Below are positions 7,549 to 14,936 of a stretch of DNA of 42,393 nucleotides, piece after piece; within the stretch, counting starts at the first letter, position 1, and the number at the start of each line of letters is the position of its first letter. A program made the translations under genes and the position numbers. The notes beneath the pieces are model-generated. The model did no database searches, was not told where the DNA came from, and saw nothing but the letters and a program-made list of their open reading frames with translations. Source of the DNA: Actinomycetota bacterium (GTDB taxonomy: Bacteria > Actinomycetota > CADDZG01 > JAHWKV01 > JAOPZY01); NCBI GenBank assembly GCA_035765775.1, contig DASTWV010000025.1, positions 1-42,393 on the forward strand, written 5' to 3'.

Positions 7549-9258
7549 TCAGGCGTGGGTGGCGCCGGTCAGGGCCACCACCGCCGACTGGACGTCGTCG
7601 TAGACATGCTCCCGCCCGATCGTGGCCAGGAGGTCGCTGTGGCGCAGGTTGCGGCGCACGACCTCCCCGGGCCGGGCCACCCCCACGGCGATGCCCTTGG
7701 CCTGGAGCTCCTTCAGGAGGCCCTCCAGCGCCTGAGCACCCGTGAAGTCGACATCCGGCACCCCGGCAGCGTCGAAGATCAGCACGCGCACCGGCTCCGG
7801 GGCGGTGTTGATGAGGTCCCGCAGGTGCTCGATCAGGTACTGCGCGTTGGCGAACCACAATGGCGCCATGAGCAGGTACACCAGCACGCCGGGCACGTGC
7901 TCGGTCGGATGGCTGGCGTCCACCGGGATCCAATGGTCGGTGCCGGGCTCCCGGCCCATGAGGACCTCCTGGGGGCGGGTGGCCAACCGGGTGCGCTCGG
8001 CGATGGAGAGCACCAGCGCCACCAGCACGCCGGTCTCGATGCCGAAGAAGGCCACGGCGGCGATCGTGACCACGGTCAATCCGAACTCGGCCCTCCCGAA
8101 CCGGTGGATGGCCCGGAGGTCCTGCACGTGCAGGAGCCGGGTCGCCACGTAGAGAAGGATGGCGCCCAGCGTGGCCTGCGGCAGGTCGGCCAGGAGCCCG
8201 GTGGCGAACGCGATCACCGCCAGCGCCCCGGCCGCGGCGACCAGGCTGGCCACCTGCGAGCGCCCCCCCGACGCCTCGACCACCGCCGAGCGGGGCGGGC
8301 TGGAGTCCACCGGGAAGGCTCCCACGCACCCCGCCAGCAGGCTCCCCGCCCCCAGGCCGATGAGGTCCCGGTTGAGGGTGTGGGTGGCCTTCTGGTCGGA
8401 GCCGAGCGACCGGGCGGTGGCGGCGGTCTGCACCACGCACACGAACGCCACGGTGGCCGCGGTGACGGCCAGCTTCACCAGGTCGTGGGCGGGTACCGCG
8501 GGCGGCCCCAGCGGGGGGAGGCCGGCGGGGATCGTGCCCAGCACGTGCACCCCCCGGGCTTTCAGTCCCAGGGCGGCGACCGCGCCGACGGACACCACCA
8601 GGCCGATGAGGGCGCCGGGGACCCGCCGGTCGAGCTTCTCGGCCGCCAGGATGATGGCCAGCACCAGGGCCCCCACCGCCAGTGACCACCCGTTGGTGTG
8701 CGAGAGCTGGTGGGCGATCAGCCGCACCCGGCCGATGGTCGTGGTCCCCCCGCCGGGCAGCCCGAGCACGGCGGGGACCTGGCGCACGACGATCTCCACC
8801 GCAATGCCGGCCAGGATGCCGGTGACCACCGGCGTCGAGATGAAGTCGGCGATCCAGCCCAGCCGGAGCAGGCCGACCGCCAGCAGCACGGCCCCCACGA
8901 TCAGCGCCAGGAAGGTCACCAGGTGCTGGTACTGGGTGGTCCCGGCCACCGCCACCGCCGCTACTCCGGCGGCGAAGACCGGGGCGATCGTTGAGTCCGC
9001 TCCCACCGACATCTGGCGGCTGCCCCCCAGGACGGCGATCATCAGGGACCCGGCCACGAAGGCGTACAGCCCCGTGATGGCGGGCATCACCGCCAGGCGG
9101 GCGGTGGCCATCTGCTCGGGGACGGCGATGGCCAGCAGGGTGAGACCGGCGATGCAGTCGGGTGTCAGCCAGGCGGTCTGGTAGCCCTGAAGGGTGGGCA
9201 GGATCGGAAGGCGCCTGGCGGGCTTCCCCCCGCCCGGCTTGGTCGTTCCCTCCCCCAT
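7549..9258 (-). CDS. SulP-family inorganic anion transporter with STAS domain
   Basis: This 569-residue membrane protein belongs to the SLC26/SulP family, which moves sulfate, bicarbonate or other anions by proton or sodium coupling. The N-terminal half opens with the family pattern DCIAGLTLLAIAVPEQMATARLAVMPAITGLYA, giving 10-14 membrane segments up to about residue 430. A cytoplasmic STAS domain follows (about 450-560), with VRVLIFDAAGVPDVDFTGAQALEGL carrying the conserved beta-strand and loop seen in anti-sigma-antagonist proteins. The length is typical. Substrate cannot be read from sequence, and no carbonic anhydrase or sulfate-assimilation gene adjoins to guide the choice. The start is the ATG at 9258, and the gene is followed by the terminator at 7421-7446. 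Confidence 0.9.
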   Translation of the reverse strand: MGEGTTKPGGGKPARRLPILPTLQGYQTAWLTPDCIAGLTLLAIAVPEQMATARLAVMPAITGLYAFVAGSLMIAVLGGSRQMSVGADSTIAPVFAAGVAAVAVAGTTQYQHLVTFLALIVGAVLLAVGLLRLGWIADFISTPVVTGILAGIAVEIVVRQVPAVLGLPGGGTTTIGRVRLIAHQLSHTNGWSLAVGALVLAIILAAEKLDRRVPGALIGLVVSVGAVAALGLKARGVHVLGTIPAGLPPLGPPAVPAHDLVKLAVTAATVAFVCVVQTAATARSLGSDQKATHTLNRDLIGLGAGSLLAGCVGAFPVDSSPPRSAVVEASGGRSQVASLVAAAGALAVIAFATGLLADLPQATLGAILLYVATRLLHVQDLRAIHRFGRAEFGLTVVTIAAVAFFGIETGVLVALVLSIAERTRLATRPQEVLMGREPGTDHWIPVDASHPTEHVPGVLVYLLMAPLWFANAQYLIEHLRDLINTAPEPVRVLIFDAAGVPDVDFTGAQALEGLLKELQAKGIAVGVARPGEVVRRNLRHSDLLATIGREHVYDDVQSAVVALTGATHA

Positions 9259-9289
9259 CGCCCCGCAAGCCTACGCCTGCGCGGGATCC

Positions 9290-9640
9290 TCAAGCGTTGG
9301 CCGGCTGCTCCGAACCCGATCCCTGCAGGGCGTCGTCCAGCCAATCCTCCAGCTCTCCGGGCGACAGGGTGGACTTCGAGATCCGGGACACCTCGACCCC
9401 GTCGCGGAACAGCAGGAACGTGGGCAGGCCGTGGACCTGCATCTCGATGCACAGGCGGCGGGCCTTGGGGGCCTCGAGCTTCACCACGCCCAGCTCCGGG
9501 CGCTCCGAGGCCATCCGCTGGACGTGCGGCAGCAGTGCGATGCACGGCCGGCAGTCCGGCCCCCAGACGTCGACCAGCTTGAGCCCTTCGGCCACCAGTG
9601 ACCGGAAGTTCTCCCGGGTGGCTTCCTCGATGCCTTCCAT
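9290..9640 (-). CDS. Thioredoxin-fold protein with CRPC active site
   Basis: The 116-residue product has the thioredoxin fold, with an active-site segment DVWGPDCRPC in which Cys30 and Cys33 occupy the redox positions. The canonical WCGPC is replaced by DCRPC. The cis-proline loop GLPTFLLFRDG (around residue 75) is present. The Arg within CxxC, and the loss of the Trp directly before it, should shift the redox potential, so a role other than general reduction is possible. The ATG at 9640 follows GAGGAGGA with close spacing. It is transcribed divergently from the metallothionein gene, with a 329-base region containing a long palindrome between them; both could answer to metal or oxidative stress. 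It is tandem with the SulP gene (31-base gap). Confidence 0.85.
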   Translation of the reverse strand: MEGIEEATRENFRSLVAEGLKLVDVWGPDCRPCIALLPHVQRMASERPELGVVKLEAPKARRLCIEMQVHGLPTFLLFRDGVEVSRISKSTLSPGELEDWLDDALQGSGSEQPANA

Positions 9641-9969
9641 AGTCCTCCTCGCTCGCCTCGCGAATGCTCTCTTGCGCCTCCACGATATCCGCTCGGGGAC
9701 ACGCTCCCGGGGAGGGCTTCGGGCGCCCCATGCTTGCGGAGATTGATGCCCTCCGTTTTCTAAGCAGAGAATCATCGCCTGCCGCAGGCCATCGCTGTGC
9801 GCTCTTTTGTGCATGGTTAACCGCGCAATGCGCGGTGAAACGTGCACATGCTGGTGAGCTGGCAGATTCGGACTCACACGGCCAGCAGGACCACCTGGTC
9901 GAGGTCGAACCGTGGCCTGGGTAGACTCCCCGCAGAGGATCACTGTTTCCCCAACCGAAGGAGGACCCC
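9641..9969. other. Divergent intergenic region between thioredoxin and metallothionein genes
   Basis: No gene is seen in these 329 bases. The stretch is somewhat less GC-rich than its surroundings and must hold the two divergent promoters. The only strong structure is the 41-nt interrupted palindrome at 9808-9848. No promoter hexamers could be assigned with confidence. Confidence 0.6.
9808..9848. promoter_or_regulatory. 41-nt interrupted palindrome between divergent stress genes
   Basis: An inner perfect inverted repeat (ACCGCGC at 9820-9826, GCGCGGT at 9830-9836) and an outer one (TGTGCA at 9808-9813, TGCACA at 9843-9848) share the same exact centre, base 9828. Sixteen of 20 arm positions are complementary. 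Such nested dyads are typical of operators for dimeric or tetrameric repressors, or of a strong RNA hairpin. The position, 122 bases before the metallothionein start and 168 bases before the thioredoxin start, fits a shared operator; no binding protein is identified. Confidence 0.55.
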
Positions 9970-10116
9970 ATGGCGGAGAAGACCTGCGGGCACGAAGGCT
10001 GCGACTGCACCGTCGCCGAGGGCGAGACCTACTGCTCCGAGTACTGCCAGCGGCACGGCACCCACGAGGGCCACGTGGCCCACGAGTGCGGCTGCGGCCA
10101 CTCGAACTGCCACTAG
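9970..10116 (+). CDS. Metallothionein (bacterial SmtA/BmtA type)
   Basis: This 48-residue protein has eight cysteines and seven histidines arranged as in the prokaryotic metallothionein family: C6-x4-CDC (11-13), YCSEYC (21-26) and CGCGH-x2-C (40-47). Bacterial metallothioneins bind zinc, cadmium or copper(I) in a thiolate/imidazole cluster and buffer or detoxify metal. The YCSEYC element, also found in the cyanobacterial and pseudomonad proteins, fixes the assignment. The central loop is His-rich (RHGTHEGHVAHE), which favours zinc binding by inference. The ATG at 9970 follows AAGGAGGA. The gene is divergent from an atypical thioredoxin and close to the Psp membrane-stress operon, suggesting a stress cluster. 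Confidence 0.93.
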   Translation: MAEKTCGHEGCDCTVAEGETYCSEYCQRHGTHEGHVAHECGCGHSNCH

Positions 10117-10156
10117 AAACTAAACCAGCCCCCCGCCGCACGGCGCAGGCGAAGGC

Positions 10157-10741
10157 CTAGGAGACCGGCGCGCCCCAGACCGGGAACCAGCGGGTCACGT
10201 CGTCCTCCACCTTGAGGTCCTTGGACAGCAGGCCCTTCAGGTGGATCTCCAGGGTGTTGTCGCGCTTCTCGCCGCCCAGGGGCACGAACGGGTAGAAGGT
10301 CCCCCGCTTGAACAGGTAGACCAGGTAGGCGTGCTGGGCATGGGCCTGGTCGGGCGCCGAGCGGAACCCGAACATCGAGCACAGCAGCTGCGGCCCGAAG
10401 CCGGCTTCCTGCAGGCTGGAGTTCACCAGGTGGATGTTGGCCACCAGGCCCTCGATGTCGGGCTCGGTGATCACCATCCAGTGGTAGCCCAGCTGGTCAT
10501 CCTGCTCGGCGATGTCGATCTGGTGCTGGTCCCGCAGCATGCCCAGCACCTTGCTCACCTCGGCCTGCATGGACTCGAAGGTGGACTCCATCACCGGCTT
10601 GAAACACACGCCCGCCTGGCCGGTGGGCATCAGGCCGGCCTCGGTCTGCAATGTGATGGCTGCGCTGGGCAGGGCGAACAGGGAGTCCAGGTTGGCCTGG
10701 ACCGGCTTGGAGCGGCCGAGGATCGAGTCGAGGAAACCCAC
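10157..10741 (-). CDS. pspAB: PspA-associated protein PspAB
   Basis: This 194-residue soluble protein matches the actinobacterial PspAB family found with PspA. The N-terminus MGFLDSILGRSKPVQANLDSLFALPSA, the central WMVITEPDIEGLVANIHLVN and the C-terminal FYPFVPLGGEKRDNTLEIHLK are recognisable family stretches. Its biochemical role is not established; family knowledge links it to the phage-shock response with PspA, PspAA and an HtpX-type protease. It is the last gene of the pspA-pspAA-htpX-pspAB operon here, 7 bases after the htpX stop. It starts at a GTG (10741) without a good ribosome-binding site, so translation is probably coupled to htpX. It converges on the metallothionein gene. Confidence 0.85.
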   Translation of the reverse strand: MGFLDSILGRSKPVQANLDSLFALPSAAITLQTEAGLMPTGQAGVCFKPVMESTFESMQAEVSKVLGMLRDQHQIDIAEQDDQLGYHWMVITEPDIEGLVANIHLVNSSLQEAGFGPQLLCSMFGFRSAPDQAHAQHAYLVYLFKRGTFYPFVPLGGEKRDNTLEIHLKGLLSKDLKVEDDVTRWFPVWGAPVS

Positions 10742-10748
10742 CCGGGAG

Positions 10749-11672
10749 CTAGCCCTGGTGCCGCATCTGCTGCTCGAGCCGGGCCAGCTGCTCGAGGCGC
10801 TTCTCGAGCGACGGGTGGGTCGAGAACAGCGTGGAGATGCTGAAGCCGGGTGCCAGAGCCGGGGCGAAGAAGAAGGCGTTGAACGCCTCGGCGCTGCGCA
10901 GGTCCCGGGTCGGGATCTGGCCCATCACGCCGGTCACCTTGGTGAGCGCCGAGGCCAGCACCGACGGCGCCCCGATCAGCAGGGCCCCCGAGCGGTCGGC
11001 CGACAGCTCCCGGTACCGGGACAGCGCCCGGGTGAGCAGGAAGCTGATGGCGTACACCAGGATCGACACCAGCATGATGGCCGCCACTGCCCCGGCCCCA
11101 TTGTCCTCGCGGTCCCCCCCGCCGCCGTAGCCGCCGCCGAACATCCCGGCGTAGAGCGTGAAGCGGGTGATCATGCCGGCGAGCACGCCCAGGAAGCTGG
11201 CGAAGGTCATGACGGCGACGTCGCGGTGGGCGACGTGCGACAGCTCGTGGCTGAGTACCGCCTCCAGCTCCTGGGGCTCCAGGCGCCGCATGATGCCGGT
11301 CGTGGCGCATACCACCGCCGCCTTCGGGCTGCGGCCGGTGGCGAAGGCGTTGGGGATGTCGGTCTCGGCGATGGCCACCCGGGGCTTGGGCATGTCGGCC
11401 AGGGCACACAGCCGGTCCACGATGGCGTGCAGCTCGGGTGCCTCCTGCGGGCTCACCTCCCGGGCGTGCATGGAGAACAGGGCGATCTTGTCCGAGAAGT
11501 AGTACTGGGCGAACAGCAACCCGCCGGCGATGACGATGATGAGGCCGTAGGACACGCCGACCGCGATCAGCACGCCGATGAACACGACGTAGAGCAGGCC
11601 CAGCAGGAACATCGTGAGCCCCATCCGGGCCTGCAGGCCCGGGTCCTTCGGGTACCCCCGCTCGGTGGCCAT
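10749..11672 (-). CDS. htpX: HtpX-type zinc metalloprotease
   Basis: The 307-residue membrane protease has two N-terminal membrane helices (about residues 18-38 and 43-58), the zinc-binding motif HELSH at 142-146 (catalytic Glu143) and further helices near 155-180 and 195-215. The motif NAFATGRSPKAAVV (108-121) before the active site is diagnostic of HtpX. HtpX degrades misfolded membrane proteins from the cytoplasmic side. In actinobacteria it is commonly encoded with PspA, as here, which suggests disposal of damaged membrane proteins during envelope stress. Its ATG overlaps the pspAA stop by one base (TGATG), indicating coupled translation. Confidence 0.93.
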   Translation of the reverse strand: MATERGYPKDPGLQARMGLTMFLLGLLYVVFIGVLIAVGVSYGLIIVIAGGLLFAQYYFSDKIALFSMHAREVSPQEAPELHAIVDRLCALADMPKPRVAIAETDIPNAFATGRSPKAAVVCATTGIMRRLEPQELEAVLSHELSHVAHRDVAVMTFASFLGVLAGMITRFTLYAGMFGGGYGGGGDREDNGAGAVAAIMLVSILVYAISFLLTRALSRYRELSADRSGALLIGAPSVLASALTKVTGVMGQIPTRDLRSAEAFNAFFFAPALAPGFSISTLFSTHPSLEKRLEQLARLEQQMRHQG

Positions 11673-11959
11673 CAGGCGGTGGGCTGCGCCTCCTCGGCGT
11701 GTTCGGCAAGCAAGGCCCGCACCTCCTCCAGGCTCGCCGAAGGATCGGGGAGGACCAGGTCGGAGGGGGCCAGCTCGTCGTGGGGCAGCTCGGACCCGGT
11801 GGAGCGCACCAGCTCGATCAGGGCCGCCAGGTCCCGGTGGTAGGCGTCCTCGTCGCCCGCCTCCACGTGGCCCACCAGCGCGTCATCCAGGGCGTCGAAC
11901 TCGGCGCCCAGGGTGTCGCCCATGTCGTACTGCCCGTCGCCCAGAATGCGGATGATCAT
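11672..11959 (-). CDS. pspAA: PspA-associated protein PspAA
   Basis: This acidic 95-residue protein starts MIIRILGDGQYDM, the opening typical of PspAA, followed by helical acidic sequence (DEDAYHRDLAALIELVRSTG) and the conserved proline-rich DELAPSDLVLPDP stretch before a final helix. It has no membrane segment. PspAA proteins accompany PspA in actinobacteria and archaea and are thought to modulate PspA; no enzymatic activity is known. The ATG follows the pspA stop with no gap (TAG-ATG), and its own stop overlaps the htpX start by one base, so all are translated from one message. Confidence 0.85.
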   Translation of the reverse strand: MIIRILGDGQYDMGDTLGAEFDALDDALVGHVEAGDEDAYHRDLAALIELVRSTGSELPHDELAPSDLVLPDPSASLEEVRALLAEHAEEAQPTA

Positions 11960-12742
11960 CTACGCCTCCTCGGTGGCTTGGGGTGCCGGTGCGCTGGCCG
12001 CCGGGGCGGCGCCGCCGGCTTCGATGGCCTTGGGCGCGGAGCCCTGGCCCAGCTCGGCCTTCAGGCGCTCCAGCTCGAGGTCGACGCCGCTGGTCATCGC
12101 CCCCCGGTCCAGCTCGGCCTGGATGCGGTCGGTGCCGCCGGTGGTGACGTCGTCCAGGGCGCCGGAGGCCATGAGCTCGTCGAGGGCGCCGGCCCGGGCC
12201 TGCATCTGCGCGGTCTTGTCCTCCGCCCGCTGGATGGCCATGCCGACGTCGCCCATCTCCTCGGAGATCCCCGACACCGCCTCGTTGATCTTGGTGCTGG
12301 CCTGGGCGGCGGTGTAGGTGGCCTTGATGGTCTCCTTCTGCGTGCGGAAGCTCTCCACCTTGGCCTGCAGGCGCTGCGAGGCCTGGGTGAGCTGCGACTC
12401 CTGGGCGTCGAGCTGGTCGTGCTGGGTCTTCAGGCTCTGCAGCTGCGACGCCAGGGATGCCTTGCGGGCCAACGCCTCGCGGGCGAGGTCCTCCCGGCCC
12501 TGGGCGAGGGCCTGGCGGGCCTGGTCGTCCAGCTTGGCACCGCTCTGCTGCAGGGTCGCGGCCTGGAGCTCGAGGCGCTTGCGCGAGGTGGCGACGTCGG
12601 CGACCCCCCGCCGGACCTGGGTCAACTGGTCCAGCATCCGCTGGTAGGAGTAGTCGAGGGTCTCCCGGGGGTCCTCCGCCTTGTCCAGGACCTTGCTGGC
12701 CTTGGCCTTCAGGATGGTCGAAAAGCGTTTGGTCAAGCTCAT
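11960..12742 (-). CDS. pspA: PspA/IM30-family phage-shock protein
   Basis: The 260-residue product is an almost entirely coiled-coil member of the PspA/Vipp1 (ESCRT-III-like) superfamily, which assembles on the inner face of the cytoplasmic membrane and limits ion leakage. It begins with the amphipathic membrane-binding helix (MSLTKRFSTILKAKASKVLD). The family signature AEDPRETLDYSYQRMLDQL follows at about 22-40 with long heptad-rich helices to about residue 215, then an Ala/Pro-rich C-terminal tail (about 230-260). The ATG at 12742 is preceded by GAGGAG. It is the first gene of the Psp operon and is transcribed divergently from an L,D-transpeptidase lipoprotein, a cell-wall enzyme plausibly needed under the same stress. 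No dedicated transcription factor gene is adjacent. Confidence 0.92.
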   Translation of the reverse strand: MSLTKRFSTILKAKASKVLDKAEDPRETLDYSYQRMLDQLTQVRRGVADVATSRKRLELQAATLQQSGAKLDDQARQALAQGREDLAREALARKASLASQLQSLKTQHDQLDAQESQLTQASQRLQAKVESFRTQKETIKATYTAAQASTKINEAVSGISEEMGDVGMAIQRAEDKTAQMQARAGALDELMASGALDDVTTGGTDRIQAELDRGAMTSGVDLELERLKAELGQGSAPKAIEAGGAAPAASAPAPQATEEA

Positions 12743-12936
12743 CGCTGGCTCCTCGGTGTGTGGTGCCTCAATTGTTTCACGCTGGAGCCTCCCCTTTGGC
12801 CGAACCGGGGGGACTTCCGGCCAACTCGCACGGAAAAACCACGATCCACACCACGTTCCAACGACGGCCACAGCCGGGTGCCAGCGGCCGGCCAACCCGC
12901 TGGCGAGAGCGGACCGAACCGGAAACAATGTTCGCC

Positions 12937-12964
12937 CGCGCCCCGCATGTTGTTCCGGGGCGCG
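12937..12964 (+). promoter_or_regulatory. Hairpin in the leader of the L,D-transpeptidase gene
   Basis: A perfect 9-bp inverted repeat (CGCGCCCCG at 12937-12945 and CGGGGCGCG at 12956-12964) encloses a 10-base loop. It ends about 5 bases before the ribosome-binding site of the gene starting at 12984. There is no T-run, so it is not a simple terminator. It might stabilise the message or influence ribosome access. Confidence 0.5.
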
Positions 12965-12983
12965 CCGAGGGGAGGACGGGATC

Positions 12984-14528
12984 GTGGGGGCAAGGAGAGC
13001 ACGGTCGCTGGCCGCCGGGCTGCTGGCGCTGGCGTTCGTCGCCTCCGGGTGCGGCCTGCGCTCGTCGGCGCAGAAGGGCCCGGATGCCGCCGCCATGCCC
13101 CATACCACGCTGGGGGCCCTCGTCTTCGCCCCCCGCTCGGGGGCCACTGGGGTGGCCCTGTCGCAGCCCGTGCTCGTGCAAACCCGGTACTCGGACGTCA
13201 AGTTGCAGTCGGTGACCGTCACGGTCACCGGCACCGGGACCGACGCCGCCAGCATCGACGGGACACTTACCCGGCAGTCCCGCTTCCGCGCCCCGGGCCC
13301 CCTGCGGCCGGACGCCACCTACACCGTGACCGCGGTGGTCCAGGTCCCCCAGGGGTCGGCGTCGCCGGGGGCCGTGCGCCTGCAGACCGAGACCGTCAGC
13401 TTCTCCACGGTCACCACCCCCCAGATCCTGGCGGTGAGTCCCACCGTTGTCGGGCCGGGGGGCGCGGCGGTCGTGCAGCTCGACTCGCCTGCCCGCGCCG
13501 TGTCCGTGGACGGACCCGCCACCGCCGATCTCAATGCCGACGGGACCAGCGTGTCGCTGTTCCCCACCGACTACCACCAGGGGGCCACGTTCGACGTCAC
13601 CCTGACGGCCACCAGCGAGGGCGGCACCAAGGGGGCCGCCAGCAGCGTGCACTTCAGCGCCCTGGGCGGGCCGACCCTGTCGCTGTCGCCCTCCCCGGGC
13701 GCCACCAACATGGGAGTGGCCTACCCGGTGGTCATCCGGCTCAGCGAGGCACCGGAGAACCCCGCTGCCTTCGCCGCCCTGTTCTCGGTGACCGCCACCG
13801 CCACCGTACCGGGCGTGTCCGGCACCGCCACCGCCACGGCCACCGTTCCCACGCCGACCTACGCCCCCGCTGCGGCCGCCACCGCCGTGAACCCGTGCGG
13901 CACCTACCAGCCCCCCGTCCCGGGGGCGGTGCTCAGCGTCGCCCCGCAGTGGAACAGCCCTACCGAGCTGCAGCTGGTGCCCAAGACCGCCGACGGCTAC
14001 TGGCCGCCCGACGCCACCATCGAGGTCTCGGCCCACGTCGACGGGGCGCCCGGCAAGGACGGGAGCTGGTTCACCGGCTCGGTGGACCGCACATTCACCA
14101 CCGGCGACAAGCGGGTGATCGATGTCGATCTCGGCAGCCAGACCCTCTCCGCATGCCAGAACGGCACCATGGCCAACCAGTTCCTGATCTCCAGCGGCAT
14201 CGCCCCCAAGGACACCACCGCCACCGGCACCTTCTACATCTACGAGCGGGACCGGGATGCCGAGATGAAGAGCGGCGACAACCAGTTCGCCCCCGGCTAC
14301 TACGACGTGAAGCACGTCCCCTGGACGCAGTACTTCCACGCCGGCGACGCCCTGCACGGCGCCTGGTGGCACAACAACTTCGGCCATCCGATGAGCCACG
14401 GCTGCGTCAACATCTCGACGCCCACCGACAACCACCAGTGGCCGGACGCGGTCCCGGACGCCGAGTACCTCTGGCACTTCGACAATCTGGGCGACCCGGT
14501 GATCGTGCACGGGACGACGCCCGTCTAA
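12984..14528 (+). CDS. L,D-transpeptidase lipoprotein (YkuD domain, Ig-like repeats)
   Basis: This 514-residue exported enzyme forms 3-3 peptidoglycan cross-links or attaches proteins to peptides, by family function. It has a basic N-terminus, a hydrophobic stretch and a lipobox (VASGC), so it is probably lipid-anchored. Bacterial Ig-like domains occupy about residues 40-330, as in mycobacterial Ldt proteins. The catalytic YkuD domain is C-terminal, with HGAWWHNNFGHPMSHGCVNIS at about 457-477. Here Cys474 is the nucleophile and His472 lies in the S-H-G-C motif. The GTG at 12984 is chosen because it follows GGGGAGGAC and gives a complete signal peptide; longer frames upstream lack one. An insertion of Thr/Ala/Val-rich repeats (TATATVPG and similar, near 270-295) looks like a linker. 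It is divergent from pspA. Confidence 0.88.
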   Translation: MGARRARSLAAGLLALAFVASGCGLRSSAQKGPDAAAMPHTTLGALVFAPRSGATGVALSQPVLVQTRYSDVKLQSVTVTVTGTGTDAASIDGTLTRQSRFRAPGPLRPDATYTVTAVVQVPQGSASPGAVRLQTETVSFSTVTTPQILAVSPTVVGPGGAAVVQLDSPARAVSVDGPATADLNADGTSVSLFPTDYHQGATFDVTLTATSEGGTKGAASSVHFSALGGPTLSLSPSPGATNMGVAYPVVIRLSEAPENPAAFAALFSVTATATVPGVSGTATATATVPTPTYAPAAAATAVNPCGTYQPPVPGAVLSVAPQWNSPTELQLVPKTADGYWPPDATIEVSAHVDGAPGKDGSWFTGSVDRTFTTGDKRVIDVDLGSQTLSACQNGTMANQFLISSGIAPKDTTATGTFYIYERDRDAEMKSGDNQFAPGYYDVKHVPWTQYFHAGDALHGAWWHNNFGHPMSHGCVNISTPTDNHQWPDAVPDAEYLWHFDNLGDPVIVHGTTPV

Positions 14529-14556
14529 CGAAGGCGCAAAGAGCGGCAGAGGCCCC

Positions 14557-14847
14557 TTACTTCTTCTCCGGTGGGCCCGGCCGGCGCAGGTAGGAGTTCA
14601 TCGCCCCCCGCAGGTAGAGCAGGCCAATGCCGGCGAAGACCACCACCGGGATCAGCTTCCACCCGGCGTGCAGGATGACGAGCGCCCCGATGGCAGCGGC
14701 GAACCAGGCCAGCGCGACGGCAAGGAGGAATCCCGGGGGCGAGGGGTGCTTGCCCACCACCGGCGGGCCGCGGCCTGCAGCGGGAGGCGGCCGGCGGCCA
14801 CCGGGCTTGCCCTTGGGGGCGGGGCGACGTTTCTGCGGGCCGCTCAC
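14557..14847 (-). CDS. Small two-helix membrane protein, 96 residues
   Basis: The protein has a very basic, Pro/Gly-rich N-terminal 35 residues (PQKRRPAPKGKPGGRRPPP). Two closely spaced membrane helices follow (about 39-58, LLAVALAWFAAAIGALVIL, and 63-82, LIPVVVFAGIGLLYLRG), and then a short positive C-terminus. A GTG at 14847 starts the frame. The basic disordered head is common in small actinobacterial membrane proteins of unknown function. It converges on the L,D-transpeptidase gene with 28 bases between stops. Confidence 0.6.
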   Translation of the reverse strand: MSGPQKRRPAPKGKPGGRRPPPAAGRGPPVVGKHPSPPGFLLAVALAWFAAAIGALVILHAGWKLIPVVVFAGIGLLYLRGAMNSYLRRPGPPEKK

Positions 14848-14867
14848 GCAGGGATCCTACTGCCGGC

Positions 14868-14902
14868 CCCGGCAGGCCCCGGCAATGATCCCCGGCAATG
14901 AT
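14868..14902. repeat. Short CCCCGGCAATGAT direct repeat
   Basis: CCCCGGCAATGAT occurs twice in tandem between the divergent starts of the two-helix protein and the membrane-anchored protein, preceded by a related CCCCGGCA copy. This is a small local duplication in the promoter region of the plus-strand gene. Confidence 0.6.
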
Positions 14903-14936
14903 CCCCGGCGACTGGGGCCCCGGGTAGGCTCCTCCG

